Below are positions 22,773-30,758 of a stretch of 64,000 nucleotides of DNA, one piece after another. The translations under genes were made by a program, and so were the position numbers. The notes beneath the pieces were generated by a model. It did no database searches, was not told the DNA's origin, and saw only the letters and a program-made list of their open reading frames with translations. How positions within the stretch are numbered: the first letter of the stretch is position 1; every line of letters starts with the position of its first letter. This DNA is from Gemella haemolysans ATCC 10379. GTDB taxonomy: Bacteria; Bacillota; Bacilli; Staphylococcales; Gemellaceae. The DNA lies in NCBI RefSeq assembly GCF_000173915.1, contig NZ_ACDZ02000014.1, positions 591,013 through 655,012 of the forward strand, written 5' to 3'.

Positions 22773-23245
22773 AGTTTCATCTCTTCCAATACTATTCTTT
22801 CTTGTTCTTTTTTAAATCGTTCGTACTTAGCAGCATACTTTTCATTAGTAATTCCCAGTATTGATAATGCACTAATAGCAGCATTTTTTGCGCCAGCTAC
22901 TCCAATCGCCATAGTTAAGACCGGAACACCTGCAGGCATCTGAACTATCGAATACAATGAGTCAACTCCACTAAGAACACTCGATTTAATCGGAACTCCA
23001 ATAACTGGTAATGTCGTCATAGAAGCAACCATACCCGGAAGATGTGCCGCTCCTCCCGCCGCCGCTATAATTAAAGAGTAACCATTACTTCTCGCATTCT
23101 TCGAAAATTCAACTAAAAGATCAGGTGTTCTATGCGCACTTACTACTTTTTTATCAAAAGGAATTTCAAATTCTTCTAACAACTTACAAGTTTCTTCCAT
23201 CGTTGTATAATCCGACTTCGAACCCATAATTACCACAACTTTCAT
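22769..23245 (-). CDS. purE: N5-CAIR mutase, catalytic subunit
   Basis: Rearranges N5-CAIR to CAIR. The 158-aa class I enzyme begins MKVVVIMGSKSDYTTMEE, with the SAHRTPDLL (catalytic His), AAAGGAAHLPGMVAS and PVIGVPI motifs. It is the first gene of the operon. AAGGAGC lies 7 bp upstream of the start. A consensus-like promoter lies about 90-115 bp upstream. Confidence 0.97.
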   Translation of the reverse strand: MKVVVIMGSKSDYTTMEETCKLLEEFEIPFDKKVVSAHRTPDLLVEFSKNARSNGYSLIIAAAGGAAHLPGMVASMTTLPVIGVPIKSSVLSGVDSLYSIVQMPAGVPVLTMAIGVAGAKNAAISALSILGITNEKYAAKYERFKKEQERIVLEEMKL

Positions 23246-23302
23246 ACTTTAAGCTCCTTTTTTATTTTAAATGTACGTTTTTTTATAATTTATTTGCATT
23301 AA

Positions 23303-23378
23303 ATATTTTTATCGTACGTCTACATTTCAAATTATACTACTTGTTTAAATATTTATCAAGTATAAACACGATAAAAAT
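23303..23378 (-). promoter_or_regulatory. pur operon promoter flanked by an inverted repeat
   Basis: On the minus strand TTGATA (23354-23359) and TATAAT (23331-23336) are spaced by exactly 17 nt. An 11-bp perfect inverted repeat, ATTTTTATCGT at 23305-23315 and ACGATAAAAAT at 23368-23378, brackets the promoter. It does not match the CCGAACAWT PurBox that I know from lactic acid bacteria, so the regulator is not identified. The rest of 23246-23557 is AT-rich with no gene. Confidence 0.7.
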
Positions 23379-23524
23379 CGGATATTTTTAATTTTTTTAT
23401 AAACAATATCAAAGATTTTATGAACTTTTCCTCTTATATACTTATTTACATCGATAATTTACATAAGAAAATACAGACATTACATTTAAATCTTTTTATT
23501 TTTATCCTTAAATAGACATAAAAA

Positions 23525-23550
23525 ACACCCAGAACTAACGTTCCGAGTGT
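23525..23550 (-). terminator. glyQS terminator
   Basis: The minus-strand hairpin ACACTCGGAAC/GTTCTGGGTGT is followed by a run of T residues, 8 bp after the glyQS stop. Confidence 0.85.
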
Positions 23551-23557
23551 TCATTAA

Positions 23558-24931
23558 TTAGAATTTAATTTTTTCTTCGATATATTGTTTTAATTCAGTG
23601 ATTGGAATACGAGTTTGTTCCATAGTATCTCTATCACGAACAGTTACCATTCCATCGTTTTCAGACTCGAAGTCATAAGTAATACAGAAAGGAGTACCAA
23701 CTTCATCTTGTCTTCTATATCTCTTACCAATTGATCCAGTTTCATCGAAATCAACCATAAAGTCCACAGCTAATTGTTGATATACTTCAACAGCTTTATC
23801 ACTTAATTTTTTAGAAAGTGGTAAGATAGCTGCTTTGTATGGAGCTAATGCTGGGTGGAATTTAAGAACTGTACGAGTATCATTTTCCCCAACTTCTTCT
23901 TCGTTGTATGCATCACATAAGAATGCTAGAAGAACACGGTCAACCCCTACAGATGGTTCAATACAATATGGGATGAATTTTTCATTTGTACTTAAGTCTT
24001 GATAAGTTAGATCTTGACCAGAGTGTTCCATATGTTGTTTTAAGTCGTAATCTGTTCTTGAAGCAATACCCCAAAGTTCTCCCCAACCAAATGGGAATTT
24101 GAACTCTATATCTGTAGTTGCATTAGAATAGTGTGATAATTCTTCTTTGTCGTGGTCACGTAAACGGATATTTTCTTTAGTCATACCTAAGTCTAGTAAG
24201 AATTTTTCACAGTTATTTTTCCATGTAGTGTGCCAATCTAATTCTGTTCCTGGTTCACAGAAGAATTCTAATTCCATTTGCTCAAATTCACGAGTACGGA
24301 AGATGAAGTTACCTGGTGTAATTTCGTTACGGAATGATTTACCAATTTGTCCAATACCAAATGGTAATTTTTTACGCATACTACGTTGAACATTTTTGAA
24401 GTTTACGAAGATACCTTGCGCAGTTTCTGGACGTAGGTAAATTTGGCTTGTAGAATTTTCTACTACACCTTGGTTAGTCTTGAACATAAGGTTAAATTGA
24501 CGAATATTAGTGTAGTCATGGCTACCACATTCAGGACATTTAATATTTTCACGATCAATAATAGCTTCTAATTCTTCGAATGGAAGACCATCAACTACTA
24601 CATCTTCATTTTTTTCATTGAAGTAGTATTCTTCGATAAGTTTGTCAGCACGAAGACGTGATTTACACACTTTACAGTCCATCATAGGGTCACTGAAGTT
24701 ACCTACGTGTCCTGAAGCTTCCCATGTACGTGGGTTCATGAAGATTGCAGCATCTAACCCTACGTTATATGGTGATTCTTGAATAAATTTTTTCCACCAT
24801 GCTTTTTTTACGTTATTTTTTAATTCAATTCCTAATGGACCGTAATCCCAAGTATTAGCTAATCCACCATAGATTTCTGATCCTTGAAATACGAATCCTC
24901 TATTTTTTGCAAGAGATAAAATTTTCTCCAT
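23558..24931 (-). CDS. glyQS: Glycine-tRNA ligase (single-chain dimeric type)
   Basis: Charges tRNA-Gly. The 457-aa class II enzyme is the alpha2 type, not the alpha2beta2 GlyQ/GlyS type. It begins with [17 protein letters not shown] and has [18 protein letters not shown] motif 1 sequence, two CxxC pairs (CKVCKSR and CPECGSH) in an insertion that probably binds zinc, and the FRNEITP motif 2 region. The C-terminal anticodon-binding domain ends with [12 protein letters not shown]. Expression is controlled by the T-box leader immediately upstream. Confidence 0.96.
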   Translation of the reverse strand: MEKILSLAKNRGFVFQGSEIYGGLANTWDYGPLGIELKNNVKKAWWKKFIQESPYNVGLDAAIFMNPRTWEASGHVGNFSDPMMDCKVCKSRLRADKLIEEYYFNEKNEDVVVDGLPFEELEAIIDRENIKCPECGSHDYTNIRQFNLMFKTNQGVVENSTSQIYLRPETAQGIFVNFKNVQRSMRKKLPFGIGQIGKSFRNEITPGNFIFRTREFEQMELEFFCEPGTELDWHTTWKNNCEKFLLDLGMTKENIRLRDHDKEELSHYSNATTDIEFKFPFGWGELWGIASRTDYDLKQHMEHSGQDLTYQDLSTNEKFIPYCIEPSVGVDRVLLAFLCDAYNEEEVGENDTRTVLKFHPALAPYKAAILPLSKKLSDKAVEVYQQLAVDFMVDFDETGSIGKRYRRQDEVGTPFCITYDFESENDGMVTVRDRDTMEQTRIPITELKQYIEEKIKF

Positions 24932-24960
24932 AGTTTGTTTCCTCCTAGTTATTAAAATAT

Positions 24961-25112
24961 AAAAAAGCCCTAGATATGCCGTAGCACATCTAGGGACGAA
25001 ATAATTTCCGCGGTTCCACCCTGATTAGTAAAAACTCAACTTTATTAATATTAAATTGTATTTAATGCCAATATTGTTGCTGAACTTTCACCATCATCAG
25101 CTCGCTTATTAC
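24961..25112 (-). promoter_or_regulatory. T-box riboswitch (glycine) of glyQS
   Basis: The minus strand carries the canonical T-box AGGGTGGAACCGCG (25009-25022), which pairs with the acceptor end of uncharged tRNA. It is followed by the terminator hairpin CCCTAGATGTGC/GCATATCTAGGG and a T run (24961-24995). Stem I upstream contains TATTGGCATT, in which GGC would be the glycine specifier codon. Uncharged tRNA-Gly should stabilise the antiterminator and turn on glyQS. Specifier assignment is by eye. Confidence 0.93.
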
Positions 25113-25118
25113 TATTTT

Positions 25119-25147
25119 ATTCTAACATTAATATGAAAAACTTTCAA
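25119..25147 (-). promoter_or_regulatory. Promoter of the glyQS T-box leader
   Basis: Minus-strand TTGAAA (25142-25147) and TAGAAT (25119-25124) with 17-nt spacing, immediately before the T-box stem I. Confidence 0.7.
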
Positions 25148-25297
25148 GAGAAATTACAAAAATTATTCAGAAAACATGTAGTGTTACAATTGATATTAAA
25201 GAAAATATTTAAGATAGAAGTTTATACCTCATAGAATTTCTTTAATTTTGCGATAGCATTTACTATTACTGATAACGCTTTTTTAAAACACTAATTG

Positions 25298-25326
25298 TTG
25301 TATGTCTAAATTATAGATGTTATAAT
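25298..25326 (+). promoter_or_regulatory. Promoter of the CPBP protease/MFS unit
   Basis: TTGTAT and TATAAT separated by 17 nt on the plus strand, about 30 bp upstream of the CPBP-family gene start. Confidence 0.7.
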
Positions 25327-25357
25327 AAATAGTAATAAAATAATTTAAGGAGGGTTT

Positions 25358-26050
25358 ATGAGAATTTCATTTACTCGTGGTAATGTAAGCCACTTACTAC
25401 TTAGTGGATTTATATATATACTAGCAGTATTTATACTTCCACTACAACTCCCTCGAAATATTAGCGTTGATAATCGAGTTAGTATTGTTCTAGTTTTATC
25501 TATAACTGCTACATTTATTCTAAGTATACTTGCTATAAAGAATAAAAATGATATAGATAGACAAAAGAGTACATATAACCTTATTACAGTAATCGCAATT
25601 GGAATTATTGGATTTGTTTCAATGATGTTATTACAAGGTTTCATCAATGGTTTATTAGTATACCTATCAAACTTTTTTAATTTTGAGACTAAAAGTAAAA
25701 ATACAAGTAATGTTGTTGAAATTATAAAAATGAAACCATACTTTATACTTTATGTTGCTGTACTTGGTCCGATTATGGAAGAACTATTCTTTAGAAAAGC
25801 TGTATTCGGATACTTCTACGATGCTATGATTGGAAGTAAAGATTGGATTAGATTTACTATTCCAGCGTTAATTACAGGTTTTATCTTTGCTCTACCTCAT
25901 GATGGTATTTCTCCAATTATGGTTATTTATGTAGGTATGTCATTCGTATTTAGCTATCTATATCTTCACACAAGAAGTATACTTACACCGATTATTTCAC
26001 ATATTCTTATGAATAGTTTAGTTGTGTTAGTTCAAGTGTATTTTGCATAG
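25358..26050 (+). CDS. CPBP-family intramembrane metalloprotease
   Basis: A 230-aa integral membrane protein with about six hydrophobic segments. It contains the CPBP (Abi/CAAX-protease) motifs: PIMEELFFRKAVFGY (EExxxR, about residues 139-153), FALPHDG (about residue 184) and the C-terminal ISHILMNSL His. These are the proposed metal-binding and catalytic residues of the family. In Gram-positives such proteins include bacteriocin-immunity and protein-processing members; the substrate cannot be told here. RBS is AAGGAGGG 8 bp upstream. The MFS gene follows after 9 bp and is probably co-transcribed. Confidence 0.88.
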   Translation: MRISFTRGNVSHLLLSGFIYILAVFILPLQLPRNISVDNRVSIVLVLSITATFILSILAIKNKNDIDRQKSTYNLITVIAIGIIGFVSMMLLQGFINGLLVYLSNFFNFETKSKNTSNVVEIIKMKPYFILYVAVLGPIMEELFFRKAVFGYFYDAMIGSKDWIRFTIPALITGFIFALPHDGISPIMVIYVGMSFVFSYLYLHTRSILTPIISHILMNSLVVLVQVYFA

Positions 26051-26059
26051 GAGGTAAAT

Positions 26060-27217
26060 ATGTCATCAAAAACTTGGTTATCCACTAACTACTTTTTACA
26101 ATTTTTAGTAACTGGGACGTTCTTACCATTCTGGATGGTTTATCTAACATCAGTAAAAAACCTAAGTGTCTTAGAAGCTAGTTCGATATTTTCAATGCTA
26201 TTTATCGCAAGGGTTATAAGTGGTATATTTTTAAGTCCATATTTAATAAAAAAATATAATATTGATATTACTTTAAAACTATCCGTAGGAATCGGATTAA
26301 TTCTTGCAGTGAGTTACGGATTTACTAATGAAAAGATAGTACTTGGATTAATTACATTTTTATTCGGTATGATTTACTTCATGGTAAGTCCCCTAGTCGA
26401 AGGACTAGCGTCATTATTTTTACGTGAAGAAAATATAGACTACGGAAAAGCTAGAACATACGGTTCATTAGGATTCACAGTAATCGGTATAATTATCGGT
26501 GGAATCTTAAGTTATGTTGGTAACGAAGCTTTATATTACATACTAATATTTTTAGTTGCATTATATTTAGTATTCATGTTCTTACCACAACCTAAACTAG
26601 TAAAAAATCTGAGTTTCGAAGAACCGAAGACGAATAAAGAAAAAGAAAGTTTATACAGTTGGGTCTTAAAAGATAGAAATGCAATTTTACTTATTATTAC
26701 TGTGTTTCTATACCAACTTTCACATACTGCATATAATAATTATAATGCATTATATTTAGAAAGTATGAATATATCAGCTAAGTGGCTTTCTGGTGTTATT
26801 CTTAACGTATCAGTTATTGCGGAAATAATATTCTTTATCTTCTCTAAAAGATTAGTTAAAAGAATCAAACCAAAAAATCTAATGATCTTCGCTGGTGTTT
26901 GTGCAATTATTCGTTGGGGAGCATTAGCTATGTTCCATAACATTTATGTGTTTACAATAATGCAGACATTTCATGCGATTACATTCGCGGTTGCACATAT
27001 AGCTTTCATCTTGATTTTAAATAAAGATTACAACAATAAAGAAATAATAGACATGCAAAATCTATATACAGCGATATGTTTCCAATTAAGTATGGCTGTT
27101 GGATTATATATCATGGGTGCTCTTTGGGATATTAGTACTTCATACGTATTCTATGCATCAGCAATCATCGCAGCTATAGGAACTCTTGTTGCAATGAGAT
27201 TAAAAGAAACTAGATAA
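26060..27217 (+). CDS. MFS transporter (MFS_1-like, sugar/nucleoside:H+ symporter type)
   Basis: A 385-aa protein with 12 predicted transmembrane helices and no signal peptide. The N-terminal half has FLPFWMVYL and ARVISGIFLSPYLIKKYN between helices 2 and 3, and ARTYGSLGFTVIGIIIGG in helix 5, which is typical of the LacY/NupG/phenylpropionate-like MFS branch. The substrate is not identifiable. It is the second gene of a two-gene unit with the CPBP protease. Its downstream terminator has been split by an IS3-family insertion. Confidence 0.85.
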   Translation: MSSKTWLSTNYFLQFLVTGTFLPFWMVYLTSVKNLSVLEASSIFSMLFIARVISGIFLSPYLIKKYNIDITLKLSVGIGLILAVSYGFTNEKIVLGLITFLFGMIYFMVSPLVEGLASLFLREENIDYGKARTYGSLGFTVIGIIIGGILSYVGNEALYYILIFLVALYLVFMFLPQPKLVKNLSFEEPKTNKEKESLYSWVLKDRNAILLIITVFLYQLSHTAYNNYNALYLESMNISAKWLSGVILNVSVIAEIIFFIFSKRLVKRIKPKNLMIFAGVCAIIRWGALAMFHNIYVFTIMQTFHAITFAVAHIAFILILNKDYNNKEIIDMQNLYTAICFQLSMAVGLYIMGALWDISTSYVFYASAIIAAIGTLVAMRLKETR

Positions 27218-27227
27218 CAATAAAAAA

Positions 27228-27253
27228 CAACCTTAAAATATCAGAATTAGGTA
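27228..27253 (+). terminator. Left arm of the MFS gene terminator, interrupted by an IS
   Basis: CAACCTTAAAATATCAGAATTAGGTA lies here in two parts of a former stem; its partner (TACCTTAATC, then TGAATTTTAAGGTTG, then TTTTC) is at 28861-28885, on the other side of the IS. Together they would form a stem of about 22 bp followed by a T run. Confidence 0.75.
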
Positions 27254-27256
27254 ATA

Positions 27257-27287
27257 GCCCCCAAAATTTGGACAAATTTTGGAGGGC
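27257..27287 (+). promoter_or_regulatory. Hairpin in the IS left end that covers the transposase RBS
   Basis: CCAAAATTTG and CAAATTTTGG form a perfect 10-bp stem within the left terminal repeat; outer GCCC and GGGC extend it. The GGAGGG ribosome binding site of orfA (27281-27286) lies in the 3' arm. A transcript entering from outside would fold and hide the site. Confidence 0.6.
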
Positions 27288-27295
27288 TATTTATT

Positions 27296-27799
27296 ATGAA
27301 ATTAACAGATGAAACTAAGATAGAAATGTATAGACTTAAGAAAGAAGGATGCTCATATAAAGAACTATCTAAAAAGTTTAAAATTAATACTAGTACTGTA
27401 AAGTATATAATCAGATTAGCTGATTTACATGGTGAAACAATACTAATTAAAGGGAAAAATAATTACTATCCAGCAGAATTAAAACTACATATAATCAATG
27501 AAGTTTTAATATTAGGGAATTCTATATCAGCTACTTCATTAAAGTACGCATTACCAAATCATGGTTTACTATGTAATTGGATTTCAAAATTTAAAGAAAA
27601 CGAGTATAATATACTAGAGAAACCGAAAGGAAGACCTAGTAAAATGAAAAAAAATAATAAAAATATTGAAAACAAAGAATTATCAAAAGTTGAACAATTA
27701 GAGAAAGAACTTGAGTACTTACGAGCAGAAAATGCAGTTTTAAAAAAGTTGAGGGAGATAAGGTTAAAACAATCTCAAACGAAGAAAAAACAAAAATAG
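27296..27799 (+). CDS. IS3-family transposase OrfA
   Basis: A 167-aa DNA-binding subunit. Two helix-turn-helix regions are visible (CSYKELSKKFKINTSTVKYI near the N-terminus and a second around residues 65-95), then KPKGRPSKMKK and a leucine-zipper-like helix (VEQLEKELEYLRAENAVL) as in the IS150 group. The slippery heptamer A AAA AAG at 27742-27748 lies inside the 3' part; a -1 shift continues into the OrfB frame, giving the OrfAB transposase, while normal reading ends at 27799. Confidence 0.9.
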   Translation: MKLTDETKIEMYRLKKEGCSYKELSKKFKINTSTVKYIIRLADLHGETILIKGKNNYYPAELKLHIINEVLILGNSISATSLKYALPNHGLLCNWISKFKENEYNILEKPKGRPSKMKKNNKNIENKELSKVEQLEKELEYLRAENAVLKKLREIRLKQSQTKKKQK

Positions 27800-28644
27800 T
27801 AGAAGAATTAAAGGAAACACATAGATTAAACATACTATTGAAGATTTTAGGCTTATCTCGTTCATCATATTATTATACAAAAACTAAAGAAGACAAAGAT
27901 AAAAAAAATAAAAATATAGAAGAAGCTATTCTATTTATTCAAGAAAAGAACAAATATAGATATGGTTATAGAAGAATAACATTAGAACTTAGAAATATGG
28001 GATTTATAGTAAATCATAAAAAAGTTTTAAGACTAACGAGAAAACTAGGTGTATTATCATTCGTAAGACCTACTAGAAAATACAACTCATATAAAGGAGA
28101 AATTGGAAAAATCGCAGATAATATAATAGCTAGAGATTTCTTCGCCTCAGAACCATTAAAGAAATGTTATACAGATGTAACTCAATTCAAGATTGGAGAG
28201 GATAGAGTTTATTTAGCACCTATAATTGATGGATATAATGCGGAGATAATAGCTTATAATATTTCATTCTCACCTAATATGGAACAACAGTATGAAATGT
28301 TATCGCAACTTCAAGATAATAGGTACGAAGGCATGATACTACATAGTGATCAAGGTTGGCAATATCAACATATTACATATAGACAAATCCTTAAAGCAAA
28401 AGGAATTAAACAATCAATGTCTAGAAAGGGAACATCGGCAGATAATGCATTTATGGAATCCTTCTTTGGAGTTTTAAAATCTGAGATGTATTACGGATTC
28501 GAAGATACTTTTAAGAATAAATATGAATTAAAAGAAGCCATTATAGATTATATAAAGTATTATAATGAAGAGAGAATAAAATTGAACTTAGGTGGATTAA
28601 GTCCTATAACTTACAGAAGAATTAATAGAAACAAATATAAATAA
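27748..28644 (+). CDS. IS3-family transposase OrfB (catalytic part, expressed by -1 frameshift)
   Basis: The DDE/RNase H-like catalytic region. An isolated start exists at the TTG at 27838, but the frame is open from 27748, directly after the slip site (VEGDKVKTISNEEKT...), so the real product is the OrfAB fusion. The catalytic acidic residues are D in CYTDVTQF, D in LHSDQGWQYQ and E in NAFMESFFGVLKSE, with the normal D-D-35-E spacing. The preceding HTH_21-like part (YRYGYRRITLELRNMG) is present. No internal stop or truncation. Confidence 0.9.
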   Translation, partial: VEGDKVKTISNEEKTKIVEELKETHRLNILLKILGLSRSSYYYTKTKEDKDKKNKNIEEAILFIQEKNKYRYGYRRITLELRNMGFIVNHKKVLRLTRKLGVLSFVRPTRKYNSYKGEIGKIADNIIARDFFASEPLKKCYTDVTQFKIGEDRVYLAPIIDGYNAEIIAYNISFSPNMEQQYEMLSQLQDNRYEGMILHSDQGWQYQHITYRQILKAKGIKQSMSRKGTSADNAFMESFFGVLKSEMYYGFEDTFKNKYELKEAIIDYIKYYNEERIKLNLGGLSPITYRRINRNKYK

Positions 28645-28648
28645 AAAG

Positions 28649-28774
28649 AAACTTTCATTCCCCTTTACAGTTTAGATTTTCCTCCTATTTAGTCAAGGAC
28701 AAGGGCTACGCCTTTTAAAAAATCCTTAACTAAATAGTTCAAAAAATCTTTAATAACTGTAAGGAATGAAAGTC
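28649..28774. repeat. Long imperfect hairpin inside the IS, between orfB and the right end
   Basis: The outer arms ACTTTCATTCC...TTTACAGTT (28651-28672) and AACTGTAAGGAATGAAAGT (28755-28773) pair. Inside them AGATTTT/AAAATCT-type sequence and CTATTTAGT with ACTAAATAG continue the stem, up to an apical AAGGGCTACGCCTT hairpin. The whole segment folds as one arm of about 60 nt per side. It is non-coding and unusual for the region just inside an IS3 right end. Confidence 0.7.
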
Positions 28775-28860
28775 ACTAAAAGTAATAAAATTTACTGACT
28801 TTAAAGTTTAAAATACTAAACAAAAATAACTTAATATTTTGTCCAAGTTTTTGGGTGCAG

Positions 28861-28885
28861 TACCTTAATCTGAATTTTAAGGTTG
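28861..28885 (+). terminator. Right arm of the split MFS terminator
   Basis: TACCTTAATC and TGAATTTTAAGGTTG followed by TTTTC is the 3' arm that pairs with 27228-27253. With the IS between them the hairpin is displaced by 1.6 kb. Confidence 0.75.
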
Positions 28886-28925
28886 TTTTCTTAATTATAT
28901 TAAGACATGTATTCTTACATAAAAT

Positions 28926-28960
28926 AAAAAAAGGAGTTTGAAGTCAAACATCCTTTTTTA
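28926..28960 (-). terminator. Terminator of the small secreted protein gene
   Basis: AAAAAAGGAGTTTG and CAAACATCCTTTTTT form a strong symmetrical hairpin that could stop transcripts from both sides; it is directly downstream of the leftward gene stop. Confidence 0.85.
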
Positions 28961-28973
28961 TTTATTATCAGTA

Positions 28974-29342
28974 TTATTTTACTGCGTGAGTTTTTGGTAA
29001 AACTTTTTTAACTGGTTTAGCTGGAGCTGGTTTAGCTGGTTTTTGTAAATCTGAAAGTTTGAATTCAGGTTTTTCATTTACTAATGAAGTACCTTTTTCT
29101 GCATAAGGTGCTTTTTCGTGTACTAGTCCAGTACCATTTACTCCACCTTTGAATTCTACTTTTGCATCTCCTACTTCTGGTGTTCCTTTAGCAGTTACAG
29201 CTGGAAGCTCTTCAGTTGATCCATCAGGATTAACTTTAAGGAATGGTTTTTCTACTACTGGTGCTTCTTCAACAGCGTTAGCTACTGATAATGGTAATAC
29301 TGCAACAGCTGCTGCTGCTACTAAAAATTTGTTTAATTTCAT
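28974..29342 (-). CDS. Small secreted protein ending in an LPKTH motif without membrane anchor
   Basis: A 122-aa protein with a clear signal peptide (KLNKFLVAAAAVAVLPLSVANA, cleavage after ANA). The mature part is Pro/Glu/Lys-rich with short repeats such as EKGTSLVNEKPEF, then a PAKPAPAKPVKK spacer and LPKTHAVK at the very C-terminus. The LPKT resembles a sortase signal, but there is no hydrophobic helix after it and a terminator follows at once, so it cannot be anchored by the standard route. It has a near-perfect consensus promoter, suggesting high expression. No family recognised; either a degenerate wall protein or a genuine soluble secreted protein. Confidence 0.75.
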   Translation of the reverse strand: MKLNKFLVAAAAVAVLPLSVANAVEEAPVVEKPFLKVNPDGSTEELPAVTAKGTPEVGDAKVEFKGGVNGTGLVHEKAPYAEKGTSLVNEKPEFKLSDLQKPAKPAPAKPVKKVLPKTHAVK

Positions 29343-29382
29343 AATAAAACAATCTCCTTTTTTAAAATTAATTTATACACTA

Positions 29383-29411
29383 ATTATATAGATATAAATA
29401 TATATTGTCAA
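29383..29411 (-). promoter_or_regulatory. Consensus promoter of the small secreted protein
   Basis: Minus-strand TTGACA (29406-29411) and TATAAT (29383-29388) with exactly 17 nt between them. This is the best sigma-A-type consensus I saw in the window. The rest of 29412-29641 is AT-rich and shows no gene. Confidence 0.85.
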
Positions 29412-29641
29412 TAGAATTTATAAATTTTTTAAAGTTTTTATAGTTTTTTTAACTTTTATTAATACAACATATGACATTCCACCTTAAGTTTAAACCCTAA
29501 TATATGTATAGACCAGTGTTTAAAAACAAATCTTTTTACGATACTTAACAAAATTTATCTAAACATTAAGAAAGTAAAATTAATATAAACTTATATATAA
29601 TTTATATATTTTATTAAATCATCTATTATTCTTTATAGTCA

Positions 29642-30676
29642 CTATACTAACGTACTTCGTAAATAAGCATTAACTAATTTTTGAGTTTGTTCTACTGAAT
29701 CAATATGTGTTCTTTCATAAGAGTGGCTTGATTCTATACCAGCCCCTAGCAGTGCGTGTTTCACCTCCGCTCCTGCTCTCATCGCAGCTGATGCATCACT
29801 ACCATAATATGGATAAATATCTAATTTATATTGAATATCATTATCTTTTGCTAATTGTACTAGATGATTGCGGAATTCATAGTTATATGGACCACTCGCA
29901 TCCTTCACACAGATAGATACTGTATATTCATCAGTTTGTTGGTCATCACCCATTGCACCCATATCTACCGCAAGGTATTCTACTGCTTCTTTAGGAAGAT
30001 TTGAGTTAGCTCCATGCCCTACTTCTTCAAACACACTGAACATAAAGTGTGTTGTATTTGGAAGTTCAAGATTTTCTTCTTTATATATTCTTAATAAATC
30101 TAGTAAGATAGCTGCACTTACTTTGTCATCTAGAAATCTACTCTTAATGAATCCTGTATCTGTAATGGTAGTTCTAGGATCAAAACTTATAAAATCACCT
30201 ACATCTATTCCAAGATTACGTGTTTCTTTTTCGTTTCTTACCTTTGCATCTAGCCTTACTTCCATATTATCTTCAGTACGTTCTGCTGTTCCTGCATCTT
30301 TATATACATGAGTACTAGTTTGATGAATTAAGATAGTACCACTAACAGTTTTTCCTGTACTTGCTACATGAACAAGACAGTTTTCACCTTCTATCATATT
30401 CCATGGATAACCACCGATTTTAGCCATTTTTAAGCGACCATCTGCTTTAACACCACGTACCATCGCACCTAATGTATCTACATGTGCAGTTACTACACGA
30501 TGTTTAGTATCGTCCTTACCTTTAACTATTACATTTACCCCACCTTTGTTAGTTCGAATAGGTTTATATCCTAATCTTTCTAGTTCTTCCACTAGGTAGT
30601 CTGCGACTTCTCTTGTGAAACCTGTTGGTGAAGGAATACTAGTAAGTTTTTTTAAATAATCTATTGTTTGTTGCAT
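29642..30676 (-). CDS. M42-family metallopeptidase (glutamyl aminopeptidase-like)
   Basis: A 344-aa cytoplasmic aminopeptidase of the M42 clan. The metal ligands are seen in VVTAHVDTLGAMV (His and Asp near residue 65), SRFLDDKVSAAI (bridging Asp near residue 185), FSVFEEVGHGAN (Glu-Glu near residue 218) and YLAVDMGAMG; the last His is in ESSHSYERTH. The family forms large tetrahedral dodecamers that trim peptides. It follows fba in the same direction, but a terminator separates them. Confidence 0.9.
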   Translation of the reverse strand: MQQTIDYLKKLTSIPSPTGFTREVADYLVEELERLGYKPIRTNKGGVNVIVKGKDDTKHRVVTAHVDTLGAMVRGVKADGRLKMAKIGGYPWNMIEGENCLVHVASTGKTVSGTILIHQTSTHVYKDAGTAERTEDNMEVRLDAKVRNEKETRNLGIDVGDFISFDPRTTITDTGFIKSRFLDDKVSAAILLDLLRIYKEENLELPNTTHFMFSVFEEVGHGANSNLPKEAVEYLAVDMGAMGDDQQTDEYTVSICVKDASGPYNYEFRNHLVQLAKDNDIQYKLDIYPYYGSDASAAMRAGAEVKHALLGAGIESSHSYERTHIDSVEQTQKLVNAYLRSTLV

Positions 30677-30715
30677 AGGGATGCTCCTTTACCTATAAAT
30701 ATATAAAAAACAAAA

Positions 30716-30736
30716 GACCCATGCAAAGCATGAGCC
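30716..30736 (-). terminator. fba terminator
   Basis: The minus-strand hairpin GGCTCATGC-TTT-GCATGGGTC followed by TTTTGTTTTTT, 22 bp after the fba stop. Confidence 0.85.
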
Positions 30737-30758
30737 TTTTTATAAAATTGCGTAGTTA

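Larger units (their letters stand above)
27255..28859 (+). mobile_element. IS3-family insertion sequence (IS150-like group)
   Basis: About 1.6 kb with imperfect terminal inverted repeats (left TAGCCCCCAAAATTTGGAC, right end read inward TGCACCCAAAAACTTGGAC; shared TTGGACAAA core). It encodes two overlapping-type transposase frames joined by an A AAA AAG slip site. Both frames and the DDE residues are intact, so it looks functional. A clean target duplication was not established: GTA flanks both ends with one base of ambiguity. It sits in the loop region of a terminator hairpin. Confidence 0.85.

Noticed and set aside
25345..25647. A 100-aa minus-strand frame opposite the CPBP protease
   Set aside because: The plus-strand gene has a promoter, ribosome binding site and family motifs. 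The antisense frame has none.
28645..28859. The region after orfB as a third IS gene
   Set aside because: No frame of useful length; the region is dominated by the long inverted repeat.
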